Assembly (NCBI GenBank): GCA_905221605.1
Contig: CAJNDS010000658.1
Location: 32,748-96,747, forward strand
Reading direction: 5' to 3'
DNA from: Symbiodinium natans
Taxonomy: Eukaryota > Sar > Dinophyceae > Suessiales > Symbiodiniaceae
DNA length: 64,000 bases
A program made the position numbers and the translations under genes. Below the pieces are notes generated by a model. It searched no databases. It was not told where the DNA came from and worked only from the letters and a program-made list of their open reading frames with translations. Below are positions 1 through 9,803 of the stretch, piece by piece; the first letter of the stretch is position 1, and each line of letters opens with the position of its first letter.

Positions 1-858
1 CCGACGGGGCAGTGTTGATGCTCAAAGGCTTGCCATTGCTTGTCATAAAAATATCCGTTGCTTGGAAACCCCAGTGGTCTTCGGCAATTTGACCCACCAG
101 TCTTGCGTCCGACTTGCTGACCTGCAGGCATTGGCCTTGGAAAACCATGAAGAAAGAGGAGCTTGCCAGCCCTTGTGACCCACAGTTGTTGCCATACACA
201 TGCAGGCTGGGCATCGCAAAAGTGCATGTTCCATCATCGATGAGGATCTTCTTCTTGGGCCGTGGGTCGTACTCTCCTTTTGTCGACGACTTCCTCATCG
301 TTGTACCAACCGACGATCGTGGCGTGGTCGGGGGCGTTGACTGGACCGTGTTGTAGTCCATCCTAGCCGTTCTTCCGTGGTCAACTGGGTCAACCTCTGG
401 TGCCGCGCTGGCACTCGGGGCCGATGCATCTGGCTCTGCCCCTTCCACTTCTCCCTCTGAGGATTCATCCTCTGTTCCATCAATATCAGAACTTTCTCCA
501 TCTTCTCCATCGTCTCCAGGTGTATCAGGCGGGGTCGGCGGAGGAGGACCCGGGATTCGAAAGGTTGGAAAATCCAGCCATTCATCCATGTCAGTGTGGC
601 CATCCCACCGCAAGCACACATAATCCCCACTCTGTATCTGAATAGGCCATTCATGTACCAAGGCTTCGTTGATTGTAATCCACATGGGGCTGTCGGTGTG
701 TTCGCTGAAGTAAAACTGACGCATGTCAGCCCGGTACAAGACGTTGTTTGCCCATCTTGCTATGGGCAGAGCTGTGTCTACGATGATCAGCACTTCGCCA
801 TCCCGTCCGTCACGGACGTCTCCAGCCAGGATCCATCGACCCATCTTCATCGGAAGGT
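1..858 (-). pseudogene. Frame-shifted continuation of the methyltransferase polyprotein (partial)
   Basis: Reading the minus strand one base over from the methyltransferase frame gives an uninterrupted stretch from about 858 to base 1. It begins HLPMKMGRWILAGDVRD, runs through RWANNVLYRADMRQFYF and DYVCLRWDGHTDMDEWLDFP, then an acidic Pro/Ser linker (PPPPTPPDTPGDDGEDGESS), and ends in a second ubiquitin-like segment (QVSKSDARLVGQIAEDHWGF, then SNGKPLS) cut by the window edge. The join needs a single-base indel between the MNP codons and HLPMK, that is within roughly 845-862. What follows beyond base 1 is unknown; a reverse transcriptase would fit a retroelement. I recognise no enzyme in this part; the ubiquitin-like assignment rests on pattern only. 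Confidence 0.6.
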
Positions 859-2804
859 GGATTCATACGAATGACCACAAGGTTTGCCGGTGGGATGTTG
901 AGGTACTCGGCAATCTGTTGGCTCACCTTCCGCACAGTGAGGTCTCCGTCAAGGCGAATCTCCACTCTTCCCATGTCTGGACAGAAGAGCTGGTGCGCGA
1001 TACCTTGCTCGTCATCTTTGTCCTCAAGCATCTCCTCGTAGAGCATCCGGGTCTCCTCTGTCAGGCAGGGGACCTCTGTTCCTCTTTCTCGATTCCATGT
1101 CAATGAGGCGATACTGACTTGCCATGCTCCAATTTTGCCAGCCAATCTTCCATGTGGGCCAGTTGCAATCAGATCACCACGGAGTTCCAGGGTTGCCCAT
1201 CCTTGATTTGTAATCTGCACCAGGAGGTCGAAGTTCCGCCACGTTGTTGCCAGCTCCTGGATGCCTTCAGTGATAAAATTCCTTATCTCATCAGCTCCCA
1301 TGGGGTCACTAGGTCTGTGTGCCAAAGCTGATCCTAGCACAATCATCGCCTGACATGGCAACAGGGAGTTGCCCAGGAGCAAGAAAGCATCCTCTTCCGG
1401 TTCTGGCAAGATTACATCTGCCGCAAAGCCAAAGGCCTTAGCCACTTCCCACTTCGACAAGAACCTGACCCCAGGGTGTTCAATACCCCAAAGTGGGAGG
1501 CAAAGTCCATGCTTCCTCAAAGTCAGCCAAGGTGAATCGATGAGGGCCCTGTACTTCGTCGTAATGGGCGGCAAGGGAAGCCCTGTATGCACCTTCCTCT
1601 TGTCCAAGACGCTCCCAGGTTGGTTGCGAAGCCATTCAGGAAGGAGATCTCGGCTTGCAGCCTTTGAGGTCTGGGCATAATTCAGCCTGAGCTCGTCGAC
1701 CATTTCCGGGCTCATATTCTTCCAAATCGCATCATTGCAGATCTTGGTGCCATCGCTGAGCGGCATCACCATTCTGAACTTCTTGTAGATACCTTCCAAA
1801 TCAGCATTGTTCCATGCCACAATGAAAATACGCATCCGATCTGCAGGCACATACTTTGAAGGATCGATTTTGCCCTTCCAAATAATCGTGTAGCCAGCCC
1901 ACCTAAGAAGCTTCTCAATGATGGCGAAGTGCTTGTGGCTCAGAAGGCCGACCACACTCTCAATGAGCAATATCTTCCGCTGTAAAAGTCGGGCCATATA
2001 AAATAGCTGGAACCATCCTGTCGCGTGGATCTTGTCTTCCAGTCCATCGCTCTTTTCCATTTCCGCAAAGGGTTGGCGCGGAGGGGATGCACAAAGTACT
2101 TCCACATGGGTCTTCTGCAAAGTCCGGGCCCATCTCCAATCCCCAACTTCGCCCCAGAATACATCAAAGTTTGCCCCTCCATCATCATCATGCGGGGTAA
2201 ACAGTCGGGCCCCTGGGGTGTTCAAGAGGGTTGAGGAGATGGCCATTCCCTCATGGTCCACCTTGGCCACCACTTCTGCCGGAAGCTTCGAGGCAGCCAC
2301 CGACCATCCGCCCATACCTCCACAGAAAAGTTCCACAATACCAGGAGTAGCATCCGTTGCTGTGTTCATCGGAATAGTGGCTGAAATACCGGTGGTCTCC
2401 GGGAATCTGATGGCTTGGTCCCCGTTTACCGACATCCAGCGAGCATTCACCAACATAAAGGCTTGGCCAACTCGGACTTGGCCCGGGAAGTTGGACGAAA
2501 CGAAAGGCCAGTCCTCGTTGATGGTCTTAGGTTCCCTGGTACCAGAGGGGGATTCCAAATCATTGCGCAGCCGGAGGTCCACCAAAGCACAAGTTCCATG
2601 ATGCTTCGTCACCATCTGCTTCACCACCACAGCAGCGTTGAACCCATCAGGCATATGCTCGATGCTCTTTGCCGGCAGCCAACCGTTACTCAAAAGTGCA
2701 TCCAGACGTTGTTGCATGTCCGATGCACCAGTATTGCCAGAGAAAATCTCCATGGCCCGCGGTCCGTCACACCCACCGCACCGCTGGGAGGTCTCGGGCC
2801 CCAC
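810..2804 (-). CDS. C5-cytosine DNA methyltransferase-like protein, catalytic Cys lost
   Basis: A 664-residue open frame with the C5-cytosine methyltransferase motifs in order: motif I ELFCGGMGGWSVA (res. 158-170, S-adenosylmethionine site), motif IV ASPPRQPFAEME (239-250), motif VI-like IESVVGL (281-287), motif VIII-like PADRMRIFIV (320-329), motif IX-like RFLSKWEVAKAFGF (447-460) and motif X LLLGNSLLPCQ (475-485). In active enzymes motif IV is PPCQ, and its Cys attacks the cytosine; here it is PPRQ (Arg 243), and motif VI has ESV instead of ENV, so base methylation is unlikely. The C-terminal part (about 610-650) looks ubiquitin-like (GRVEIRLDGDLTVRKVSQQI). The frame ends early through a probable one-base shift near 845-862; coding continues in another frame to the window edge. 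The long intronless frame contrasts with the exon-fragmented neighbours, and methyltransferases carried by retrotransposons are known in Symbiodinium, so a retroelement origin is likely but is inference. Confidence 0.8.
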   Translation of the reverse strand: MGPETSQRCGGCDGPRAMEIFSGNTGASDMQQRLDALLSNGWLPAKSIEHMPDGFNAAVVVKQMVTKHHGTCALVDLRLRNDLESPSGTREPKTINEDWPFVSSNFPGQVRVGQAFMLVNARWMSVNGDQAIRFPETTGISATIPMNTATDATPGIVELFCGGMGGWSVAASKLPAEVVAKVDHEGMAISSTLLNTPGARLFTPHDDDGGANFDVFWGEVGDWRWARTLQKTHVEVLCASPPRQPFAEMEKSDGLEDKIHATGWFQLFYMARLLQRKILLIESVVGLLSHKHFAIIEKLLRWAGYTIIWKGKIDPSKYVPADRMRIFIVAWNNADLEGIYKKFRMVMPLSDGTKICNDAIWKNMSPEMVDELRLNYAQTSKAASRDLLPEWLRNQPGSVLDKRKVHTGLPLPPITTKYRALIDSPWLTLRKHGLCLPLWGIEHPGVRFLSKWEVAKAFGFAADVILPEPEEDAFLLLGNSLLPCQAMIVLGSALAHRPSDPMGADEIRNFITEGIQELATTWRNFDLLVQITNQGWATLELRGDLIATGPHGRLAGKIGAWQVSIASLTWNRERGTEVPCLTEETRMLYEEMLEDKDDEQGIAHQLFCPDMGRVEIRLDGDLTVRKVSQQIAEYLNIPPANLVVIRMNPPSDEDGSMDPGWRRP

Positions 2805-2810
2805 GGCTGT

Positions 2811-2880
2811 TTAGGGTTTAGGGTTTCGGGTTTAGGGTTTAGGGTTTCGGGTTTAGGGTTTAGGGTTTCGGACTTCGGGG
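2811..2880. repeat. Interstitial TTTAGGG array with TTTCGGG variants
   Basis: Nine or so TTTAGGG units, every third one TTTCGGG, starting within 10 bases of the methyltransferase start codon. It is followed to 3070 by decayed GGGGTTTAG text and homopolymers T(16)G(11), with no coding. Confidence 0.9.
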
Positions 2881-3239
2881 ATTTGGTAATTTAGGGGTTT
2901 AGAGGTTTTAGGGGTCGTTGGGGGGTCTTTGGGGTTTAGGGTTTTAGGGGTTTTGTGTTTTTTGTTGGGGTTTTGGGGTTTATTAGAAATAGTTCATTTT
3001 TTTTTTTTTTTGGGGGGGGGGGGGTTGAAGGGTTTTAGGAGTTTACTATAGGGGTGTTCGGGGTTTGGGGGTTTAGGCATCCATGCTGGCCCAGCTTGAG
3101 GCAATGGTTTGAGTCGCATCCGACACTCTCGTGGACGCCGGCGCACCAGAGTAAGGCCCGAGCCCCAAGCCATGTGCCCTGGAGCACCTCATGGAGTCGC
3201 GCGCACGTCGGGAAACCCAATGAAGAACCCTAGCAAGCC

Positions 3240-3433
3240 CTAAGCCGCAGATCCCCTAAACCTTATAAACCTTATCAACCCTACCAACCCTATAAACCCT
3301 ATAAATCCTATAAACCCTATAAACCCCTAAACCCTAAACTCTACAAACCCTATAAACCCCTACAAAACCCCTATAAACCCTCTAAACCCTATAAACCCCT
3401 AAACCCTTAATTTTAAATTTAAACCCTAAACCC
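3240..3433. repeat. CCCTAAA/CCCTATAAA degenerate array
   Basis: About 25 units of CCCTATAAA, CCCTAAA and ACCCCTAAA in the C-rich orientation. Upstream, 3080-3239 is unique G+C-rich sequence in which no convincing exon is visible. Confidence 0.85.
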
Positions 3434-3522
3434 CCGAAGTATTTTGCAATCCGAGGCTGCCGTCCGCGGACAGCGCCGCGACCGGAGCGGCATAGGCGGA
3501 CAAGTCGAGGAATACAGCATCT
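3434..3522 (+). CDS. Possible exon between C- and G-orientation arrays
   Basis: Unique G+C-rich sequence framed on the left by CCCTAAA repeats and on the right by TTTAGGG repeats (3521-3563), the bracket seen around proven exons elsewhere in this window. One frame is open and reads SILQSEAAVRGQRRDRSG then IGGQVEEYSI. No family recognised; called mainly from context. Confidence 0.25.
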
Positions 3523-3799
3523 AAGGGTTTAGGGTTTAGGGTTTAGGGTTTAGGGTTTAGGGTTCGCTAGGGGTAGTTACATGCCTTAATGTTGTCCCTT
3601 ACACCAAAATGCTCAGAAGTTAGTAGTTGGGAGGTAGGGCAGGTAGTGGCAAGCTCAAGTGGCGTGAAAGTACCCCTGAGATGCCCTAGCCCTAAACAGG
3701 TTACATCACGAAGATCGAAGAAGTCGCTGGTGGCGACGAGGCTCTTGCAAGAGTTTGCGAGGCGGGGGGGGGGGGGGGGGGGCATGTATTTGGGCCGGG

Positions 3800-4310
3800 A
3801 TGTTTTTTGTGTGTAGAATACTATGCTATACTATACTATACGATGCTATACTATACTAGACTATACTATACTGTTTTTTAATATACGGTCTCAGTGGCAG
3901 AGTCGAACCAGGTGACCTTTGAAGGTCGTCACGGGAGGCGCGCTGGATGTGGTGGCGTGCTCAAGCTGCGAGCTCTCCCACCCTTGCTCAGGCTTCCGGT
4001 CGTGCTTTGGTACCCCGAAGTGGCGCTGGCCCGTGGCTTAAGAGTATGATTCCAACTCCCTTTTTTCAAGCCGGCCAAGAACATCCCAAAAACCCGAAGG
4101 CCATTTCAATGCGCCCAAAGCCACCCCCCCCCCTCACCCCCAAACCCATAGACTTCTGTGCAAGAGGGGTACGCCGAGTCCTGTTCAATGAAGAAACTAA
4201 GTATAATTAAGTATAATTAAGAATAATTAAGTATAATAGTTTTATTGAATTCAGTATAGTTCAGTATAGTTAAGTATATTTAAGTATAATTAAGTATAAT
4301 TAAGTAGTAG
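3800..4310. repeat. CTATA-type and AAGTATAATT tandem repeats
   Basis: 3820-3872 is a short (CTATA)n satellite and 4199-4305 a decamer satellite, AAGTATAATT with TAGTTC/TAAGT variants. 3893-4190 between them is unique with poly-C runs; no exon can be supported. Confidence 0.7.
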
Positions 4311-4507
4311 AGCTTGAGGAGATGGTCAAGCCACCTTCATCGCTGCTGGAGGTGGCTGAGAGTCTGATCGCCAGGGCTCTGTGGCCAGGGCCAAGGTTTG
4401 GGGTTGTAGGCTTTGTAAGGTGCAGGGCTTCGGGCCTCGGGTTTATGTGATAGCTGGGAAAGGGACCAATATTCCAAGCATGTGAGGGACTGTTTGAGAC
4501 TATCTGT

Positions 4508-4575
4508 TTGTGTGTGTGTGTGTGTTGGTGTGTGGGTGTGTGTGCGTGTGTGTGTGTGAGAGAGAGAGAGAGACT
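4508..4575. repeat. (GT)n/(GA)n microsatellite
   Basis: Alternating GT for about 45 bases followed by (GA)6. The long minus-strand frames over it (Leu-Ser-His-Thr repeats) are artefacts of the dinucleotide. Confidence 0.9.
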
Positions 4576-4898
4576 GCGCGCTTGTCTGTCCGTCTGTCCA
4601 GGAAAGAGAAGACCCCCTCGCCCTCCAAAAGAAAGCACTGATGTTCAGTCTCCCCAAACCACAAAACCTCTAAACGCCAGAGCCGAAACACCTAAACAGA
4701 GCCCCTAAAACAGTTGTCGTACACATAATATATAATATAGGGACATCTAGGGTATTGGTGTTTAGGTGTAGTTCAAACTAGGGCCTCAATTCTCATATCC
4801 CACCTCGTCAACAAAATGAAATAGTCTTCCTTGGGGACCCTAAGCCCTGAGTCCTGAACCCTACACTACCAACTCCCCTCAAACTCCCCCCCACCCGC

Positions 4899-4963
4899 CA
4901 AACCCTGAACCCTGAACCCTGAACCCTGAACCCTAAACCCTAAACCCTAAACCCTAAACCCTA
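4899..4963. repeat. CCCTGAA/CCCTAAA array ahead of an exon
   Basis: Four CCCTGAA then five CCCTAAA units, ending 2-3 bases before the acceptor CTAAG of the coiled-coil exon at 4966. Confidence 0.9.
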
Positions 4964-4965
4964 AG

Positions 4966-5039
4966 GGCCCATTCGCGAGGCTATGCAGAAGTTGGACACT
5001 GCAGAGGCCGAGCTCAGTCGACTCCGCGGAGAGCTGCAG
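4966..5039 (+). CDS. Exon of unrecognised coiled-coil protein
   Basis: The frame reads PIREAMQKLDTAEAELSRLR then GELQ, an amphipathic heptad-like helix. It lies directly after a CCCTAAA array with acceptor ..CTAAG and ends at CTGCAG followed by GCAGGG, a GC-type donor. It is too short to assign to a family. Exons at 6126, 6595, 7546, 7962 and 8376 on the same strand may belong to the same gene, since all are short, helical and separated by repeat-filled introns; this link is inference. The following 5053-5690 is non-coding. Confidence 0.5.
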
Positions 5040-5119
5040 GCAGGGTGTACTCCTGTGCTTAAAAGGCTACTGAGGGCCCAGGTTCAAGATTGGCTGACTC
5101 TGATAACCTAGTGTCCAGG

Positions 5120-5840
5120 GCCTATATGATATATGGCGGTTTACATATTACATTACAATGTATCATGTTGAATTATATTTTCTGCTATATCAGAGGTTGG
5201 TCGGAGGTTGAAAGGGTTCGAAAAAGGGGGTGGCCGGTCAGCCGGACCCTCGTGGACGCTCCCAGAGACGCGCTTTACGTCGAGTCTAAACCTGGCCCGC
5301 AGAGCCCGGCCTGTTTGGTTATACATATATATATATATAGAAATAGATAAATATAACTGTAAATATAAAAGTAAAATAAATAAACAAACAAATAAGAAAT
5401 ATATATATATATATACATGTATTTGTTTGTATAGATGTAAAAGTTAATAAATGAATAAATAAGTAAGCAGTGAATAGATAAATTTCCGTATATATATATA
5501 TATATATTTATGTTTATATTTGCATTTGTATTTGTATTTGAATTTATATTTATATGTATATTTATATTTATATTTATATGCATATTTGTATTTATATTTA
5601 TGTTCATGTTTATATTTATGTATATATACATATATATATATATTTGTATATTCATGTGTTTATGACATGATATCATAGTATAAAGAAGATACAACACGTG
5701 TGTGTGTATGTTATAGTATGGTATGGTATGGTCTGGTCAGGTGTGGTGTGGTGGTGTGAGGTCGGGTGGGGCGGGGCGGGGCAGGGCGGGGCGGGCGGGG
5801 CCGGGGCGGGGCGGGGTGGGGTTGTTTTGCTTTGTTTTGT
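5120..5840. repeat. AT-rich microsatellite island then G-rich tract
   Basis: 5310-5680 is (TA)n mixed with TTTATA/TTGTATT repeats, strongly AT-rich. 5700-5755 has (GGTAT)n-like repeats and 5765-5820 (GGGGC)n. Frames here code only Ile/Tyr/Asn or Gly/Arg repeats and are not genes. Confidence 0.8.
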
Positions 5841-6125
5841 TATGAATCTTGCTACTACCTGTATCGTTGCTATTCTTTTTATTTCAAGTTCTGGGGCTTA
5901 CAAGTCGTTCACGGGATTTTCTATTGGGTCTACAGGGTCAGGGTATGCCATGACAAAGGCATGTTTATTGGTTCTTGCTTGTTTAGCCGTCAGGTCTGTG
6001 GTGCCACTTATCACCCTAAATCAAAAAGCCCTCTCCTCGACCTTGCTGACGCCTGCGGAATCCTTTACTAGTGACACTTGCACTTGAGCGCATGCCGTAG
6101 CCCCGAAAGCCGGAGCATTTTGTGA

Positions 6126-6195
6126 AGATTCGAAGCTCGCTTCATGGAGGCAGCTCGAAAAGATGAGGCCATGCGACAGCAGGCGCAGGGCCTGG
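6126..6195 (+). CDS. Exon of unrecognised helical protein
   Basis: The frame reads FEARFMEAARKDEAMRQQAQ then GLG, a charged amphipathic helix. The end fits a GC donor (CTGG then GCGTAAGG), or GTAAGG two bases later. With the GC donor the exon ends in phase 1, and the next exon (6595) starts in the matching phase (G + GC GAA GAT), giving a join GLG-EDVDN. The intervening intron holds foldback copy 1 (6393-6502). Confidence 0.5.
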
Positions 6196-6392
6196 GCGTA
6201 AGGGTAGGTGCTGCAGGTTTTGGTCCATGCCAAAAAGGGAGCCGAATTTTAGAGCAACCCTCCGCCGCTCCCTCCTTCGTGGCGAATGTTGCATCTGCAG
6301 GAATGGATGGCGACCGCCCAAGGAAAACTTCCTCGGCCGCCGCCGATGCGCGACACGTGCTCCGCGGAGGAAAACGATTGCACGAATTGAAG

Positions 6393-6502
6393 CATGTGGG
6401 GGTTTACGAAAATAAGGGATCCCTAGTATAAACCCCCAAATAGTAGGATTCCCTGAAAGTAAGGACCCCAATAAGGTACCCCGAATTTCGGAAACCTCCA
6501 TG
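6393..6502. mobile_element. Foldback element, family 1 (copy a)
   Basis: Inverted repeat: left arm CATGTGGGGGTTTACGAAAA, right arm ...CGGAAACCTCCATG. Inside it carries AAGGGATCCC, AAATAGTAGG and GGACCCCAATAAGGTACCCC, motifs shared with copies near 10.5, 31.5, 44.3, 45.9, 46.5, 56.6 and 63.2 kb. It lies in the intron between exons 6126-6195 and 6595-6657. It has no coding capacity, so it is a MITE-like non-autonomous element. Confidence 0.7.
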
Positions 6503-6594
6503 TACTTTTTCAAGTGTGTATTTTACGCTCCAGGTTGAGACGCTCAGCCATCACTCAGTGGGCTAAGCTTACTGCCAGCTCTTCTGGCTTGCAG

Positions 6595-6657
6595 GCGAAG
6601 ATGTTGACAACATACTGCAAGCTAGCACCAGTATTGCCACCCATGGAGAAGGTTTGA
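6595..6657 (+). CDS. Exon of unrecognised protein
   Basis: The acceptor is TGGCTTGCAG. The frame reads EDVDNILQASTSIATHGEGL then NELCK, with a stop soon after if read on. Phase matches the exon ending at 6195. No domain recognised. Confidence 0.45.
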   Translation, partial: AKMLTTYCKLAPVLPPMEKV

Positions 6658-6882
6658 ATGAGCTCTGCAAGAGCAGTTGAACCGACCTCCATCCCTTGAA
6701 AGCAGCACGGGCATGCCTCGGGACGAATCTGGAACAAAGCCATGCCCATCATTCTTTGTCTCGTTTGTAGACAGCCACCTGGCCCCCCAGTTGCCATGTC
6801 CCCCGCTTTGCCAGTGCAAGACGGCGACTCTCCCGTCTTGCCAGCGCAAGACGGCGAGTCGCCCTTTTGCAGGCAAGTCATT

Positions 6883-7008
6883 TACTACCAGTTGCTTAAG
6901 AACCCCCCAAAAGAATGAGATATTCTACCTTATAAGGGGAATGTAGGGATTATTATTTTCATTTTTTTTTTTTGGGGGGGGGGGGTTTCTTAAGGAAATA
7001 GTAGTTTA
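6883..7008. mobile_element. Foldback element, family 4 (copy a)
   Basis: Left arm TACCAGTTGCTTAAGAACCC then CCCAAAA; right arm TTTTGGGG..TTTCTTAAGG then AAATAGTAG. The interior is AT-rich. A second member with the same TTGCTTAAGA..CCCCCC end lies at 33697-33812 in unit 3 of the KH array. Confidence 0.6.
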
Positions 7009-7121
7009 GGCACCATTCCCCAGCCGAGAGGGCCAGAGGGCCTCGTCAGGCAGACCACATCCTCATCAGCATGGGAGCGCGTCCCAATGTCAGCCAGGCA
7101 GGGCCCCGATCCCTATTACAG

Positions 7122-7168
7122 CAAACCCTAAACCCTAAACCCTAAACCCTAAACCCTAAACCCTAGAC
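7122..7168. repeat. CCCTAAA array
   Basis: Six CCCTAAA units. 7169-7545 downstream is unique; a hydrophobic frame (SWMTNSLMGLILVGPLFAE, about 7212-7270) could be an exon but has no independent support. Confidence 0.85.
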
Positions 7169-7545
7169 CCTGCACAGCTTGTGTGAAGAAAGAACTTGTA
7201 GGCTGCAGCGCGTGATGGTGAGCTGGATGACGAATTCCTTGATGGGCTTGATCCTGGTTGGGCCCTTATTCGCGGAAAGAGTTCACTGTGGTGATGTTGG
7301 AGAGAGAGAAAGCTGCCGCATGCTGTCAGCTTCAGGCCAGGATGGGTGTGGCCACCATGAAGGCAGTTCCACTGCTGTCGCTCCTTGTCGTGTTTCGACG
7401 GGGCTGGCGCTTGAATCAGATCATGGTGCGCGCACACAGGCTGGGAGTGGCTGGTATAGGGCGCCATCGGAGCCTTGAACACCCGAACGCCCCGAAACGC
7501 CCAAAAACTGAGCCCTGAACTCCCAAAACCCCGGCGCCCTGGGAG

Positions 7546-7623
7546 GTCGAAATTCTGGATCTTGACGCGATCCTCACTGGAGCTCTGGGCTCTTTTCGAG
7601 CTGGCCTTCTGGATCTACTGCAG
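7546..7623 (+). CDS. Exon of unrecognised protein (26 codons)
   Basis: The acceptor is GGGAG, and a GTGTAG donor follows CTGCAG. It reads exactly 26 codons in phase 0: VEILDLDAILTGALGSFRAG then LLDLLQ, a regular amphipathic alternation typical of real protein. No family assigned. The following intron ends in CCCTAAA-type text (7856-7930) before the next exon at 7962. Confidence 0.55.
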
Positions 7624-7961
7624 GTGTAGGACTTGGGGGTTTGTGGGCTCTTGGGTTTATTGGGCCTTGGGACTTCCCAGCGCTTCAAGGGCACCAAGCC
7701 AGCTAGGGTGGCAGTGCTGGGGAAGGGAGCGATATATGTCAGGGTATCCTGGCTCAGAAATCAAGAATCGTGCCCTAAAACCCCAAATCCCTATGTACGA
7801 CTCTTAGCCCCCGAAAGTGGCACACGAGGGTCGTGTATGGGCAACTGCCATTAATCCTAAAACCCTAAATCCCTGAAACCCTAAAACCCTGAAACCCTGA
7901 GCTCCAAGCCCCAAAGCCCCAAAGCCCCAAGGAGAAGCCCAAACCCTTCCGGGTTCCGCAG

Positions 7962-8047
7962 GTGGAAGAAGCTCAGCTTGGAGGCGCGGCGAGCCTACGC
8001 CCCCAACGTTCTGTGGAAGTCGCCTGGGGAGAGGCCGGTGGTTTTCG
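7962..8047 (+). CDS. Exon framed by CCCTAAA and TTTAGGG arrays
   Basis: The acceptor is TTCCGCAG. Two frames are open: phase 0 gives VEEAQLGGAASLRPQRSVEV, and another gives WKKLSLEARRAYAPNVLWKS then PGERPVVFV. The second looks more protein-like, but the first keeps phase with the exon ending at 7623, so the frame is unresolved. C-rich repeats lie upstream and a 180-base TTTAGGG array starts at its 3' end. Confidence 0.45.
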
Positions 8048-8230
8048 TTTAGGGTTTAGGGTTTAGGGTTTAGGGTTTAGGGTTTAGGGTTTAGGGTTTA
8101 GGGTTTAGGGTTTAGGGTTTAGGGTTTAGGGTTTAGGGTTTAGGGTTCAGGGTTCAGTGTTCAGCGTTCAGGGTTTAGGGTTTAGGGTTCACGGCTTAGG
8201 GCTTAGGGTTTAGGGTTTAGGGTTTGGGGG
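8047..8230. repeat. Long TTTAGGG array
   Basis: About 25 units. The first 14 are perfect TTTAGGG, then TTCAGGG/TTCAGTG variants. It starts at the donor side of the exon ending near 8047. Confidence 0.95.
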
Positions 8231-8375
8231 GGTAGGGTAGGGTAGGCTAGGGGGTAGGTTAGGGGCATTCCAAGGCTAAAAGATTTAGGGGATCAACTCG
8301 GTGAATAGGGCTCAGGGCCGATTGGGCTGGGTTGGGATTTCGGGTTTGGGGTTTAGGAAGCTTAGGGGTGGGCAG

Positions 8376-8448
8376 CCCCATCTCCAAGAGGATGCGCTTG
8401 CTGGACAACTTCCTGTCAAACACGGTCATGGCCCAAGGAGATGTGAGG
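8376..8448 (+). CDS. Exon of unrecognised protein
   Basis: The acceptor is GTGGGCAG. The frame reads PISKRMRLLDNFLSNTVMAQ then GDVR and ends at a GT donor (AGG then GTCGTT). Helical and protein-like, but no family recognised. The downstream intron contains a (TA)n-flanked foldback. Confidence 0.5.
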
Positions 8449-8464
8449 GTCGTTCTGGCAAGTT

Positions 8465-8632
8465 TTCGTATATATATATATATATATATATAAGGATGTT
8501 CCCCCTCATACTAACAGTCGTTAATAGGGATTAATGGGGGGGTACTATAATCCCTATGAAGGACTGTTATAGCATAAGGGGGGAACATCCCTATATACAC
8601 ATATAATTATATATGTATATGTATATACCAGG
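8465..8632. mobile_element. Foldback element, family 5 (single copy)
   Basis: The core arms GGATGTTCCCCC (8493-8504) and GGGGGGAACATCC pair, and they extend outward through TATATA runs on both sides. The interior contains TAATAGGGATTAATGGGGGG. It has no coding capacity and sits about 20 bases after the donor of the exon ending at 8448. 8640-9800 beyond it shows no exon I can support; a frame at 9409-9570 (KTVSFRSSAQVENFLRLADE) is a weak candidate. Confidence 0.6.
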
Positions 8633-9803
8633 TACGCCAATGGTGAACGACCCTCCGCTAAGGAGAGGATCCATGCTGGCCAGGGCTGGGCAGGGAATCG
8701 CCGTGCCGCTTGGATGCATGTCCTCGGGCGTGTCTGCTGGGTTTCGCGCATACGCACTCGGCCCCTAGACTCAAGCAGAGGACGATGCCCGCACCCGATC
8801 CCGGGCTTGTAAACCCATCTTATACCCTGTCGGTACGGCCTATGGTACAGCATTCAGGAGCGGCGTCGCCGCGCCTGGTCAAAGAATGCCACTGGCTCAG
8901 TTTTCATGCAGAGCGGCACGCTTGCTGCACGACGGAAATGGTCAAATTGTATAGTAGTGTAATACTACGTTCGTATAGGTATTGCAAGTATTTCAAAGAG
9001 ATCAGATTTCGCACAGGAGGGGCCCAGCGTATTCAGCTTCTGGAGTCGCCACATGCGCAAGCCATCGGACGGCAAGGACCTGTTGAGCAAGCTCCTTGAG
9101 ACACATTGCCATAGCTGCATGGCCTCGTTGCATCTGTTTAGCTGCTCTCCAGCGCTCAGAAGACCATTTGGTCAGTTTCTGTAATGAGTGTTTCTTGCAG
9201 TATGGCCCCTTGTCTTTCGGACTCATAATTGCAAACGCGTGGTTCCAAGTTTGCCCAACTTTTGGCAACGTGCTCGGCCGAAGCAAAACATATTCACCAT
9301 GAGGAAGCGAGGCAGAAGCTGATATCTGATCCGTCAGCCGCCTGCTCAGTAGTCAGCGCAGGCAGCATAAGTCATGCCCAGTCATGCCTAAGAATGTCTG
9401 CTGATGGCAGCAGTGCATCGAAGCAAGGCAAAGCCAAGACTGTCAGCTTTCGGAGTTCCGCGCAGGTTGAGAACTTCCTTCGCCTCGCCGATGAGCCAGA
9501 TCCCGGATTCTGGTATCTTCCAACCGAGAGCAAGCCGAGAACACTAGCTTCCTGGCATCCCGGAGAGTAGAGAATTTTGTTCAGAGTCAGAAGTTTTTCG
9601 GCCACTTGTGCCCCAGAAACTTCCCGCCGAGGCTGGCAGGCCCCGCCCGCCCTCACTTCGGCCGCTGTGCCACACCCTCAGTGAGCCGAGATCTCTGTCG
9701 GGGCGCTTTGCGCGTGGCCCTGCATCATCCAGCCATGTCAAACACGTCTGGTTGTTTGCAAAAGCACTCCCGAGTCAAGAGTAAGTCTGCGAAGATGCTT
9801 GAG

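Noticed and set aside
3880-3960. tRNA-like minus-strand text with GGTTCGACTC
   Set aside because: The T-arm stem does not pair and no acceptor or anticodon stem could be laid out.
5275-5697. 140-codon Ile/Asn/Tyr frame, minus strand
   Set aside because: Generated entirely by (TA)n and TTTATA microsatellites.
6087-6112. CCGTAGCCCCGAAAGCC as a spliced-leader gene
   Set aside because: Only the first eight bases match the dinoflagellate leader; no TTTTGGCTCAAG or donor follows.
8047-8230. TTTAGGG arrays as a chromosome end
   Set aside because: Arrays are short, in both orientations and internal throughout the window; genes lie on both sides.
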